Source: DATCBF01 sp964401995 | GTDB lineage: Bacteria; Actinomycetota; Thermoleophilia; Solirubrobacterales; 70-9 | Length of the DNA: 64,000 nt | NCBI GenBank assembly: GCA_964401995.1 | Contig: CAYOAP010000002.1 | Coordinates: forward strand, 175,128-239,127 | Reading direction: 5' to 3' | In this document: positions 8,501-15,882 of the stretch, piece by piece | Layout of the letters: each line of letters starts with the position of its first letter | Numbering within the stretch: the first letter of the stretch is position 1 | Position numbers and translations under genes: made by a program | Notes under the pieces: model-generated | Seen by the model: only the letters and a program-made list of their open reading frames with translations | Databases searched by the model: none | Told to the model about the DNA's origin: nothing

Positions 8501-10017
8501 CGCCGCCGCCGGCCGGGCTGCCGGAGAGCTTCCTCGAAGCCCACCCCGACCCGATCGGCTCGCTCTTCGGCCGCTACGCGCGCACCCACGGCCCCTTCCC
8601 GACCGCTCAGCCCCTGGCCCGCTACGGGGTCGACCCGGGGCCGGCGCTGCGCGAGCTGGAGCGGGCCGGGACGCTGGTCCGCGGCGAGCTGCTGCCGGGC
8701 GGCAGCGAGCGCGAGTGGTGCGACTCTGAAGTCCTGCGCCGCGTCCGCCGCGCCAGCCTCGCCCACCTGCGGCGCGAGGTCGAAGCCGCCGACCGCACCC
8801 AGCTCGCCCGCTTCCTGCCGAGCTGGCAGAACGTCGACGCCCACCGCCGCGCCGGCGCCGGCCCCGACCGCCTGCGCGAGGCGCTGGTGCCGCTGCAGGG
8901 CGTCGCCCTCACTCCCAAAGTCTGGGAGAACGATGTGCTGCCGCGGCGGCTTGGCGCCTATTCGACGGTCTGGCTCGACGAACTCTGCACCAGCGGCGAG
9001 GTGGTCTGGGTCGGGGCCGGCTCGCTGGGCCGCAGCGATGGCCGCGTCGCCCTCTACTTCCGCGAAGACGTCCGCCTCGCCGGGCCGCCGCCGGCCAACG
9101 TCAAGCTGGAGCGGCCCGAGGGCGAGGTCCACGACGCGATCCGCGAGCGCCTCGGCGCCGGCCCCGACTTCTGGCTCGACCTGCTCGCCGACCTCGACCA
9201 CCCGACCGAGGAGCTGCACACCGCGCTCTGGGACCTGGCCTGGTCGGGTGAGGTGACCAACGACGCCTTCTCGCCGCTGCGCGCGCCGCGCCTGCGCGCG
9301 GTGCCGCCTTCGGAGCGCCAGGGACGCCGCTTCGCCCGCCGCCGCTCGACCGCCGGCGCCGCCGTCCAGGGGCGCTGGTCGCTGACCGCGCCGCTCTTCG
9401 CCAATGCCCCCGGCGGCGGCCCGCGCCTGCGCGCCCAGGCCGAGCTGATGCTGGAGCGCCACGGCATCGTCACCCGCGAGACCGTGCTCGCCGAGGGCGT
9501 CCCCGGCGGCTTCTCGACCCTCTACGCCGAGCTCGGCAACCTCGAGCTGCTCGGCACCGCCCGCCGCGGCTACTTCGTCGAGGGCCTTGGCGGCGCCCAG
9601 TTCGCCCTGCCCGGCGCGGTCGAGCGCCTGCGCTCGCTGCCCGAAGCCGACGGTTCCTACACGGTCCTCGCCGCGACCGACCCCGCCAACCCCTACGGCG
9701 CGACCCTGCCCTGGCCGAAGCGGGAGGGTGGCCGCCGCCCCGCCCGCGCCCCCGGCGCCCACGTCCTCCTTCGCGACGGCGAGCCGCTCGTCTACGTCGA
9801 GCGCGGCGGCCGCGGCCTCCAGCGCCTGGTCCCGCTTGACGACGCCCAGCTGGCCGAGGCGATGGGGGCCCTGGCCAAAGCCGTCTCCGCCGGGACCCTG
9901 CCCAAGCTCGGGATCGAGAAACTCGACGGCCAGCCGGTGATCGGCTCCGGCCACGAGAAAGCCCTGCTAAACGCGGGTTTCAGCCGCGGCCCCCGCAAAC
10001 TCACCGCGACCGCATAG
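5506..10017 (+). CDS. lhr: Lhr-type ATP-dependent DNA helicase
   Basis: 1503 aa, matching the roughly 1500-aa length of actinobacterial Lhr. The helicase core is N-terminal: Walker A APTGSGKT (about residue 54), DEIH box in VIVDEIHAVAQSKRGSH, GLSATQRPLERIAEFLVG (motif III region) and the C-terminal RecA motifs SLELGIDMGAVDLV and QRIGRAGHG. The Lhr core winged-helix and beta-barrel domains follow, then the long Lhr C-terminal region. The family comprises 3'-to-5' translocases on single-stranded DNA linked to DNA repair. The start is a TTG with a TAAGAT hexamer 7 nt upstream and no Shine-Dalgarno. A segment near residues 195-212 (RTGEDSAEQQRGGSGEPSP) is an insertion of low complexity. A Crp/Fnr regulator follows 22 nt later. 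Confidence 0.95.
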   Translation: MATDAKATVEPDPLAPFSAPVRRWFESSFEGPTPAQAGGWEAISGGDNALICAPTGSGKTLASFLWGIDRLARRDDLGGGVRLVYISPLKALSYDIERNLRAPLRGIGAEISVGLRTGDTSQAERRAMRKTPPDILITTPESLYLMLSSGVREILTGVEAVIVDEIHAVAQSKRGSHLALTLERLEWLAGRTGEDSAEQQRGGSGEPSPVRLQRIGLSATQRPLERIAEFLVGPKRECKIVDAGTAKKLDLEIVVPVEDMAEPGAPSFASEDGTHPEGEPLVHQRSIWPAIYPELLKLVQNHTSTIIFVNNRRASERLAKRLNELAAGEPEQELPATEHGGHDDSTTSSSTEIARAHHGSLSHEERTLVEEMLKSGELPCLVATSSLELGIDMGAVDLVIQVESPKSVTRGLQRIGRAGHGLGEVSKGRIFPKFRADLLECAVVARRMREGEIEETTIPQNPLDVLAQHLVSMAALDEWEIDEVERLVTATAPFHDLSREQLENVLDMLDGRYPSDRFAELRPRIVWDRTEGKMHGRKGALSLVVTNAGTIPDRGLYGVHLPDGRRVGELDEEMVYEARPGQTFLLGATTWRIEEITRDRVIVTPAPGSPGAVPFWKGDGIGRPAELGRAIGAFAREAVSRSPEELAAEYDLDRLAAENLVTYLREQQQATRVVPSDETIVVERFRDEIGDWRLCVLSPFGGRVHAAWALAMSQKIRSERDLEVDAISSDDGIVIHLPDADEPPPADLVMIEPDELEELVVAELSGSALFGARFRENASRSLLIPRAYPGKRTPLWQQRLKAQSLLEVARDFPRFPVILETYRECLSDVLDLPSLGELLRDLHSRKLSLVEVETPTASPFASSLLFNYVATYMYEGDTPNAERRAAALALDRDLLRELLGQEELRELIDPEALEEVEAQLQHRTEAGRAGDRDALQQVLRNLGDLTAAECEERVVEGYSAASMLEKLIAERRAAMVRIDGEERYIAAEDAGMYRDALGAPPPAGLPESFLEAHPDPIGSLFGRYARTHGPFPTAQPLARYGVDPGPALRELERAGTLVRGELLPGGSEREWCDSEVLRRVRRASLAHLRREVEAADRTQLARFLPSWQNVDAHRRAGAGPDRLREALVPLQGVALTPKVWENDVLPRRLGAYSTVWLDELCTSGEVVWVGAGSLGRSDGRVALYFREDVRLAGPPPANVKLERPEGEVHDAIRERLGAGPDFWLDLLADLDHPTEELHTALWDLAWSGEVTNDAFSPLRAPRLRAVPPSERQGRRFARRRSTAGAAVQGRWSLTAPLFANAPGGGPRLRAQAELMLERHGIVTRETVLAEGVPGGFSTLYAELGNLELLGTARRGYFVEGLGGAQFALPGAVERLRSLPEADGSYTVLAATDPANPYGATLPWPKREGGRRPARAPGAHVLLRDGEPLVYVERGGRGLQRLVPLDDAQLAEAMGALAKAVSAGTLPKLGIEKLDGQPVIGSGHEKALLNAGFSRGPRKLTATA

Positions 10018-10027
10018 GGCGTTCCCG

Positions 10028-10033
10028 GATAAT
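10028..10033 (+). promoter_or_regulatory. Putative -10 hexamer (GATAAT) for a leaderless Crp/Fnr gene
   Basis: GATAAT ends 6 nt before the ATG of the regulator, in the 22-nt gap after lhr. The spacing fits a leaderless transcript. The regulator may therefore be transcribed independently of lhr. Confidence 0.4.
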
Positions 10034-10039
10034 CCCTAT

Positions 10040-10735
10040 ATGGGGGAGATCGAGGAGAGCCCGATCCAGCTGTTGCGCAGTGTGCCGCTCTTCGCCGACC
10101 TCGAGGAGGACGAGCTCGAGAGCTTTTCGCGGGTGGCGGTGCCGCGCTCGTTCCCGGCGGCGATCCGGGTCTTCCACGAGGGCGACCACTCCGACGCTTG
10201 CTACATCGTCCGCTCGGGCAGCTTCCGCGTCACCCGCGAGCACTCCGACGGGCGGGCGATCACCCTCGCCACCCTCGGCCCCGGCGACATCTTCGGCGAG
10301 CTGGCGATGCTCGACGGCGAGGTGCGCTCGGCCAGCGTCGAGGCGCTGACCGACGGCGAGCTGCTGGCGCTGCCGGCGGGCGACGTCCGGGCGCTGCTGG
10401 CCAAGCACCCCGATATCACCGTGAAGCTGATCGCGGCGCTGGTCCGCCGCCTGCGCGCCGCCAACGAGCGGATCTCGCGCCAGTCCTTCCAGACCGTGCC
10501 CAGCCGCGTCGCCGGCGTCCTCTCGCAGCTGGTCGCCGACGAGACCCCGCGCGGCGGCGAGGCGGGCGAGGTGACGATCCGGATGAACCAGGCCGACCTG
10601 GCCCAGCTGGCGGGAACCTCGCGCGAGAGCGTCAGCCGCTTCCTCGCCGACCTCGAACGCTCCGGCGTCGTCCGCTCCGGCCGAGGCAGGGTGACGGTGC
10701 TAGACGCCCCAAAGCTCCGCAACTACATTTTCTGA
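10040..10735 (+). CDS. Crp/Fnr family transcriptional regulator
   Basis: 231 aa, the usual family length. Residues 10-125 form a cyclic-nucleotide-binding-type beta-barrel (FADLEEDELESF, YIVRSGSFRVTRE, LGPGDIFGELAMLDGEVRSASVEAL). A long dimer helix follows, then a C-terminal winged helix-turn-helix with the Crp signature in NQADLAQLAGTSRESVSRFLADLERSGVV. The GELAML-x-R-x-A pattern resembles cAMP-binding Crp proteins, but effector binding cannot be proven here. There are no clustered cysteines, so it is not an Fe-S Fnr. Its convergent neighbour is an RTX-repeat gene. Confidence 0.95.
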   Translation: MGEIEESPIQLLRSVPLFADLEEDELESFSRVAVPRSFPAAIRVFHEGDHSDACYIVRSGSFRVTREHSDGRAITLATLGPGDIFGELAMLDGEVRSASVEALTDGELLALPAGDVRALLAKHPDITVKLIAALVRRLRAANERISRQSFQTVPSRVAGVLSQLVADETPRGGEAGEVTIRMNQADLAQLAGTSRESVSRFLADLERSGVVRSGRGRVTVLDAPKLRNYIF

Positions 10736-10744
10736 GGCCGTCAG

Positions 10745-12556
10745 CTAACAGCTGATTGGGGCGGGGTCGTTGCCGTCCTTGATCACTTCGTCGTTGCCGC
10801 CGCCGCAGTCGATCTTCTTGTCGTGCTGGCCGTCGACGGCGTCGATGAAGTCGCTGCCGCCCTTGCCGATGAAGGTGTCGGCGCCGAGGTGGCCGAGCAG
10901 GCTGTTGTCCTTGTTGTTGCCGATCAGGACGTCGGCGCCGTCGGAGCCCTCGAGGCTCTCGTTGCTGGCCAGGACGTGGTCGGGCGTGGCGCAGCCGGCG
11001 GGGCCGCCGGTGCCGCCCAGGGTCACGTTCAGCGGCGCGTTGGAACGCGCGTAGGAGACGGTGTCGTCACCGGGGCCACCGTCGTAGGTGTGGCCCTGGC
11101 AGACGGCGACCGAGGAGACGAGCAGGTCGTTGCCGGCGCCGCCGACGAGGCTGTCGGCGCCGGGGTCGGCGTAGAGGACATCGCTGCCGCCGTTGCCGAT
11201 CAGGGTGTCGTTGCCGTTGTCGGGGCCGTGGTAGTTCTCGCCGGCTTCGAGCACGTCGTCACCGGCGCCGCCGGTGATCGTGTCGCTGCCGCCGTTGCCG
11301 TTGATCCGCACCTTGGCGCTGGCCGGGATGCTGGGTTCGGTCGTGATCGCGTCGTCGCCGTTGCCGCCGGTGACGACGATCAGCGCCGGCGAAGGCACGC
11401 CGGGGCAGGAGACCGCGTTAGGGCCGACGTTGCTGCAGCCGTCGCCGGCGAAGACCGGGCCGTTGTTGGAGATCGACCAGGCGGCCGGCCCGCGCCCGAT
11501 GTGGAGGTCGTCGGAACCCTGGCTGCCCTGGATCACGAGGCTGTCGCCGTCGAGGCCCTGGTTGAGGATCACGTAGGCGCTGCTGGCGGGGGGCCCGACT
11601 TCGGGTCCACAGGAGTGTTCGGCGGCGAAGTTGCTGCAGGCGTCGGTGCCAGGCCCGCCGAAGGCTTCGTCACCACCGCCACCGCCGTTGAGGGTGTCGT
11701 CGCCGACGCCGCCGTCGAGCCGGTTGGGACCGCCGTCGCCGACGATGTTGTCCCCCTGGGGAGAGCCGACGACATCCTCGAAACCGGTGATCGAGTCGTG
11801 GCCGTCGCCTTTGGCGAGGCCAGCGGCGAGGTTGATCTGGACGGCGCCGCGGGTGGCGCTGGAGTAGGAGACGATGTCCTGCGCGCCTTCGCCGCCGTTG
11901 AGGGCGTCGGTGCCGGCGTCGCCGCTGACGATGTCGCCGTCGCCGGGCCCACCGTCGATGTTGTCGCTGCCGGCCCCGCCGAAGATCGTGTCTGCGCCCG
12001 GCCCACCGTCGAGCGCTTTCTCGTCGCCGGGCCCGCCTTCGATCCGGTCGTCGCCGAGCCCGCCCTCGACGCTGTCGTTGCCCTTGTCGCCGAGCAGGTT
12101 GTCGTTGCCCGAGCCACCGTCGATTTCGTCGCTGCCCTGCTCGCCGTTGATGTAGTCGTCGCCGGCGCCGCCGGCGAGGGTGTCGGGGCCCTTGCTGCCG
12201 GTGATCGTGTCGTTGCCGCCTTCGCCGTCGATCCGGTCGACGCCTTTGCCACCGTCGATCGTGTCGTCGCCAGGGCCGCCGCAGATGCGGTCGTTGCCGC
12301 CGAGCCCGCTGATCCGGTCATTGCCGCCGCCGGCGACGATCACGTCGGGCGCCTTGGTCCCCTGGATCACGTCATTGCCGCCGCCGCGCACGATCGTCGC
12401 TTTTTTGCCGAGGCAGGAGGACGCGGCCGCCGCGCCTGCTGTGATCAGGAGCAGCGCTGCGGAAAGGCAGAGGATGGCGGCGAGGAGCGCGGAGAGCCGA
12501 CCTCCCCCGCCGAGAGGGTTCAGTTGAGGCACCCCTGCAGGTTGCCAAGTTCTCAC
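10745..12556 (-). CDS. Secreted RTX-type calcium-binding repeat protein (paralog A)
   Basis: 603 aa. A Sec-type signal peptide (LSALLAAILCLSAALLLITAGAAAASS) is followed by arrays of GGxGxDxx nonapeptides (GGGNDRISGLGGNDRICGGPGDDTIDGG), the calcium-binding parallel beta-roll signature. A non-repeat middle domain (about residues 325-400) follows, then more repeats and a conserved tail with DCGGGNDE and a final Cys. The function is unknown; structural or adhesive roles are common. The start is a GTG 13 nt after the stop of its paralog, so the pair is probably one operon. No type I secretion genes are in the window, and the N-terminal signal argues for Sec export. Alternative start: GTG at 12532. 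Confidence 0.85.
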   Translation of the reverse strand: MRTWQPAGVPQLNPLGGGGRLSALLAAILCLSAALLLITAGAAAASSCLGKKATIVRGGGNDVIQGTKAPDVIVAGGGNDRISGLGGNDRICGGPGDDTIDGGKGVDRIDGEGGNDTITGSKGPDTLAGGAGDDYINGEQGSDEIDGGSGNDNLLGDKGNDSVEGGLGDDRIEGGPGDEKALDGGPGADTIFGGAGSDNIDGGPGDGDIVSGDAGTDALNGGEGAQDIVSYSSATRGAVQINLAAGLAKGDGHDSITGFEDVVGSPQGDNIVGDGGPNRLDGGVGDDTLNGGGGGDEAFGGPGTDACSNFAAEHSCGPEVGPPASSAYVILNQGLDGDSLVIQGSQGSDDLHIGRGPAAWSISNNGPVFAGDGCSNVGPNAVSCPGVPSPALIVVTGGNGDDAITTEPSIPASAKVRINGNGGSDTITGGAGDDVLEAGENYHGPDNGNDTLIGNGGSDVLYADPGADSLVGGAGNDLLVSSVAVCQGHTYDGGPGDDTVSYARSNAPLNVTLGGTGGPAGCATPDHVLASNESLEGSDGADVLIGNNKDNSLLGHLGADTFIGKGGSDFIDAVDGQHDKKIDCGGGNDEVIKDGNDPAPISC

Positions 12557-12569
12557 GCTCGGCGCAACC

Positions 12570-14477
12570 TCAGCAGCCGATGGGCGCGGGATCGACGGAG
12601 TCTTTGATCACTTCGCCGCTCTTGGCCCCACCGCCGCAGTCGATCTTCTTATCGCGCTGGCCGTCGATCGCGTCGATGAAGTCGCCGCCGCCCTTGCCGA
12701 TGAAGGTGTCGGCGCCGAGGTGGCCGAGGAAGCTGTTGGCCTTCCTGTCGCCGGTCAGGACATCGGGCCCGTCGGATCCCTCCAGGCTCTCGTTATCGGC
12801 CAGAACATGGTCGGGCGTGGCGCAGCCGGCCGGGCCGCCTGTGCCGCCCAGGGTCACGTTCAGCGCCGCGTTGGAACGCCCATAGGAGACTGTGTCGCTG
12901 CCGGGGCCGCCGTCGTAGGTGTGGCCCTGGCAGACGGCGACCGAGGAGACGAGGAGGTCGTCGCCAGGCCCGCCCTGGAGCGTGTCGGCGCCGGGGTCGG
13001 CGTAGAGGACGTCGCTGCCGCCGTTGCCGATCAGGGTGTCGTTGCCGCTGTCGGGGCTGTTGTAGTTCTCGCCCGCCTCCAGCACGTCGTCGCCCGCCCC
13101 GCCGCTGAGCGTGTCGGAGCCGGCGTTGCCGTTGGCGCGGACCTTGACCCCGGCGGGGACGCTGGGGTCGATCGAGATCGTGTCGTCGCCGCCGTTGCCG
13201 GTGATCACGATCAACCCGATCGGGACCACGCTGGGGCAGCTGACGCTGGTCCGGGCGCCGTTGCCGGCGATGCAGCCTTCGCCGCTGAAGATCGAGCCGT
13301 TGTCGGTCACCGTCCAGGCGCTGCCGTCGAAAGAGACGTGGATGTCATTGGGGCCGGAGTCGCCCTGGATCACGAGGCCGGCTTCGTCGAGTCCCTGGTT
13401 GAGGATGACGAGCGTTTCGTTGCCCGGCGGGTTCGCTTCCGGCCCGCACGAGTTCTCGGTGGCGAAGTCCTGGCAGTCGTCGCTGCCGGCGCCGCCAAAG
13501 GCCTGGTCGGCGCCGCCATCGCCGTTCAGGGTGTCGTCGCCGATGCCGCCGTCGAGACGGTTGGTTTCGCTGTCCCCAGAGATGTCGTCGCCCTGGGCTG
13601 AGCCGACGACGTCCTCGAAGCCGGTCAGCGTGTCGTGGCCGTCGCCTTTGGCGCGGCCGCTGCCGAGGTCGACGGTGACGCCGCCGCGGGTGGCGCTGGA
13701 GTAGGAGACGATGTCCTCGGCGCCGGGGCCGCCGTCGAGATTGTCTTCGCCGCTGTCGCCGCGGACCACGTCGCCGTCGCCCGCGCCACCGCTGGCGTTG
13801 TCGCTGCCGGCGCCGCCGAACACAGTGTCGCGCCCGGGGCCGCCTTCGAGCGACGGGTCGTCGCCGGGGCCGCCGTCAAGCTTGTCGTCCCCTTCGCCGC
13901 CATCGAGGCTGTCGTTGCCCTTGTCGCCGACCAGCATGTCGTTGCCGCCTTCGCCAAGGACTTTGTCGCTGCCCTGCTTGCCGTCGAGGTAGTCGTCGCC
14001 AGCCCCGCCGTCGAGACGGTCGGGGCCTTTGGCGCCGAGCATGAAGTCGTTGCCGCCACCGCCGTAGAGGCCGTCGGCCCCCTGGGCGCCGAGCAGGCGG
14101 TCGTCGCCCGCGCCGCCGTCAATCCGGTCTGAGCCGGTCGCGCCGGAAAGCGTGTCGTCGCCGCCTTCGCCGTAGAGCTTGTCGAAGCCGCGGCCGCCGG
14201 AGATCTTGTCGTCGCCAGGCCCGCCGCAGATCGTGTCGTTGCCGTTGGGCCCGCCGGAGATCGTGTCGTTGCCGCCGCCACCGTAGATCACGTCGCTCGC
14301 TTTCTTGCCGACGATGACGTCGTTGCCGGCGGTGCCGACGATGGTTGCCTGCTTGCCGGCGCAGGTGGCTGCGCCCGCCTGGCTAGTGGCGACCAGGCCG
14401 AGAAGCAGCGCGGCGACCAGGAGGAGGCCGAACATCGGCCGGCAGAAGTCTCGTTCGTGTGGCATCCCCACAGTCAT
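12570..14477 (-). CDS. Secreted RTX-type calcium-binding repeat protein (paralog B)
   Basis: 635 aa and clearly homologous along its whole length to the downstream paralog. It shares the middle domain and near-identical C-terminal stretches such as SSVAVCQGHTYDGGPG and PAGCATPDHVLA. A signal peptide (FGLLLVAALLLGLVATSQAGAA) comes before the repeats (AGNDVIVGKKASDVIYGGGGND). Each repeat carries the G-G-x-G-x-D calcium motif. The tandem arrangement shows a local duplication. The divergent neighbour (ASCH-like protein) starts 68 nt away, so the promoter lies in that gap. Confidence 0.85.
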   Translation of the reverse strand: MTVGMPHERDFCRPMFGLLLVAALLLGLVATSQAGAATCAGKQATIVGTAGNDVIVGKKASDVIYGGGGNDTISGGPNGNDTICGGPGDDKISGGRGFDKLYGEGGDDTLSGATGSDRIDGGAGDDRLLGAQGADGLYGGGGNDFMLGAKGPDRLDGGAGDDYLDGKQGSDKVLGEGGNDMLVGDKGNDSLDGGEGDDKLDGGPGDDPSLEGGPGRDTVFGGAGSDNASGGAGDGDVVRGDSGEDNLDGGPGAEDIVSYSSATRGGVTVDLGSGRAKGDGHDTLTGFEDVVGSAQGDDISGDSETNRLDGGIGDDTLNGDGGADQAFGGAGSDDCQDFATENSCGPEANPPGNETLVILNQGLDEAGLVIQGDSGPNDIHVSFDGSAWTVTDNGSIFSGEGCIAGNGARTSVSCPSVVPIGLIVITGNGGDDTISIDPSVPAGVKVRANGNAGSDTLSGGAGDDVLEAGENYNSPDSGNDTLIGNGGSDVLYADPGADTLQGGPGDDLLVSSVAVCQGHTYDGGPGSDTVSYGRSNAALNVTLGGTGGPAGCATPDHVLADNESLEGSDGPDVLTGDRKANSFLGHLGADTFIGKGGGDFIDAIDGQRDKKIDCGGGAKSGEVIKDSVDPAPIGC

Positions 14478-14545
14478 CGGCCGCCGCGGCGTAAATCTGG
14501 AGCAGCCTCGGCAATCCGTCCGGGTCAGGTACGCTCGCGCCCTCG

Positions 14546-14950
14546 ATGCGCGGCGGTATCTACGTTCTCAACTTCTACTCGGCTGTCTTCGTTGACCAGC
14601 TCAAACGCGGCCGCAAGACCGCGACGATCCGGCTCGGCAACAAGAGCGGCAAGTACGAGCGCGGCCAGGTCGTCTGGGTCACGGTCGGCTACCGCCACAG
14701 CCCACGCGAGAAAATCTTCTCGGCGGTGATCGACGACGTCGAGGTGAAGAAGATCTCCGAACTCTCGCCGCGCGACATCGAGCACGACAATCCGGAGTTC
14801 CGCCGGCTTGAGGAAACGACCAACTTCCTTGAGCAGATCTACAGCCGCACGGTCACCATCGACGACCTCGTCACCGTGATCCGCTTCTCCCAGATCGTCG
14901 AGCCTCCCGGGGCTCATTTCGGCAATGGGGAGACGCCGAGCCACAACTGA
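14546..14950 (+). CDS. ASCH/PUA-like domain protein
   Basis: 134 aa. The opening YVLNFYSAVFVDQLKRGRKTATIRLG and the following GQVVWVTVGYR match the layout of ASCH domains, which share the PUA fold and are thought to bind RNA or act as small hydrolases. The basic patch K-x-G-R-K-T-A-T-I-R at residues 20-32 is where nucleic acid would bind. I assign the family by pattern only. The ATG overlaps no other gene. The stop overlaps the start of the next gene (TGATG), so the two are translationally coupled. Confidence 0.6.
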   Translation: MRGGIYVLNFYSAVFVDQLKRGRKTATIRLGNKSGKYERGQVVWVTVGYRHSPREKIFSAVIDDVEVKKISELSPRDIEHDNPEFRRLEETTNFLEQIYSRTVTIDDLVTVIRFSQIVEPPGAHFGNGETPSHN

Positions 14951-15423
14951 TGGCCGAGTACCGCTTCCTCACGACCTGGCTGCTCGATTCCCCGCGCGAG
15001 CCGGTCTGGGACGCGATCTACGACCAGGAGCGCTGGCCCTCCTGGTGGCGCGGGGTGGAGGAGGCCGAAGAGCTGAAGGCGGGCGAGCCGAGCGGGGTCG
15101 GCAGCGTCTCGCGCCTGGTCTGGAAGAGCCTGCTGCCCTACCGGGTCGAGTTCGAGGTGACGACAAAGCGGGTCGAGCCGATGCACCTGCTCGAAGGCCA
15201 CGCGGTCGGCGAGCTGGAAGGGGTCGGCCGCTGGCGCCTCTACGAGCAGGAGGGGGCGACCGCCGTCCTCTACGAGTGGAACGTCGCCACCACCAAGCCC
15301 TGGATGAACCTGATGGCGCCGCTGCTGCGGCCCGCCTTCGAGTGGAACCACGACTGGGTGATGGCCCGCGGTGGCGAGGGGATCTCGCGCCTGCTGGGCT
15401 GCAAGTTGCTGGCCGGCGGCTGA
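14950..15423 (+). CDS. SRPBCC family protein (START/cyclase-like)
   Basis: 157 aa. The N-terminus MAEYRFLTTWLLDSPREPVWDAIYDQERWPSWW is the classic opening of SRPBCC helix-grip proteins (polyketide cyclase/dehydrase-like). It is followed by the beta-sheet VGSVSRLVWKSLLPYRVEFEV and a C-terminal helix with WNHDWVMARGGEGI. These proteins hold hydrophobic ligands in a deep pocket; the ligand here is unknown. Its ATG overlaps the stop of the ASCH-like gene by one base. The groES operator begins 26 nt after its stop. Confidence 0.8.
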   Translation: MAEYRFLTTWLLDSPREPVWDAIYDQERWPSWWRGVEEAEELKAGEPSGVGSVSRLVWKSLLPYRVEFEVTTKRVEPMHLLEGHAVGELEGVGRWRLYEQEGATAVLYEWNVATTKPWMNLMAPLLRPAFEWNHDWVMARGGEGISRLLGCKLLAGG

Positions 15424-15449
15424 GCCGCGGCTGCTAACTTTCAGTCCTG

Positions 15450-15476
15450 CTGGCACTCTGCAATTGAGAGTGCCAG
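15450..15476. promoter_or_regulatory. CIRCE operator upstream of groES
   Basis: A perfect 9-bp inverted repeat, CTGGCACTC and GAGTGCCAG, separated by exactly 9 nt. This matches the CIRCE consensus (TTAGCACTC-N9-GAGTGCTAA) except at the outer bases. CIRCE is the binding site of the HrcA heat-shock repressor, so the groESL operon is likely HrcA-controlled. hrcA is not in the window. Confidence 0.92.
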
Positions 15477-15558
15477 CCGCAATGGAGCCGCGAATCGGCT
15501 TCAGAGCGCGATTTCCTGACTTTGACCAGTACTACCGACCTATAACGGAGGTTCACGG

Positions 15559-15846
15559 ATGAAGCTGACGCCCCTCGGGGACAGGCTAATCGTCAAGCCG
15601 ATTGACGAGGAGGAGACGACCGCCAGCGGCATCGTCCTCCCCGACACGGCCAAGGAGAAGCCACAGAAGGGCAAGGTCGTCGCCGTCGGCGACGGCGCCA
15701 TCAACGAGGACGGCTCGCGCCGCCCGCTCGACGTGAACGAGGGCGATGAGGTCCTCTACTCCAAATACGGAGGCACCGAGGTGACCGTCGAGAACGACGA
15801 GTTGCTGGTGCTGCGCGAGTCGGACGTCCTGGCCAAGATCTCCTAG
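15559..15846 (+). CDS. groES: Co-chaperonin GroES
   Basis: 95 aa, the normal length. It begins MKLTPLGDRLIVKPIDEEETTASGIVLPDTAKEKPQ, with the mobile-loop segment at residues 18-33, and ends in ELLVLRESDVLAKI. It forms the heptameric lid of the GroEL chamber in the cytosol. A strong Shine-Dalgarno (ACGGAGG) precedes the ATG. The gene lies directly before groEL (36-nt gap) and after a CIRCE operator, so heat-shock control is expected. Confidence 0.98.
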   Translation: MKLTPLGDRLIVKPIDEEETTASGIVLPDTAKEKPQKGKVVAVGDGAINEDGSRRPLDVNEGDEVLYSKYGGTEVTVENDELLVLRESDVLAKIS

Positions 15847-15882
15847 CCCCACGAACCAGAACTCAAGGAGGAACGAAAACAA

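Noticed and set aside
6457..9954. 1165-codon open frame antisense to lhr
   Set aside because: It mirrors the lhr codons and has the composition of a GC-rich antisense frame. The sense frame has full helicase motifs.
10735..10760. Small dyad TCAGCTAACAGCTGA after the Crp-type gene as a terminator
   Set aside because: The stem is only 6 bp and no T-run follows.
10823..12607. Long plus-strand frame over the RTX gene
   Set aside because: It has Val/Ala/Gly-only composition complementary to the calcium repeats; the minus strand has a signal peptide and true repeats.
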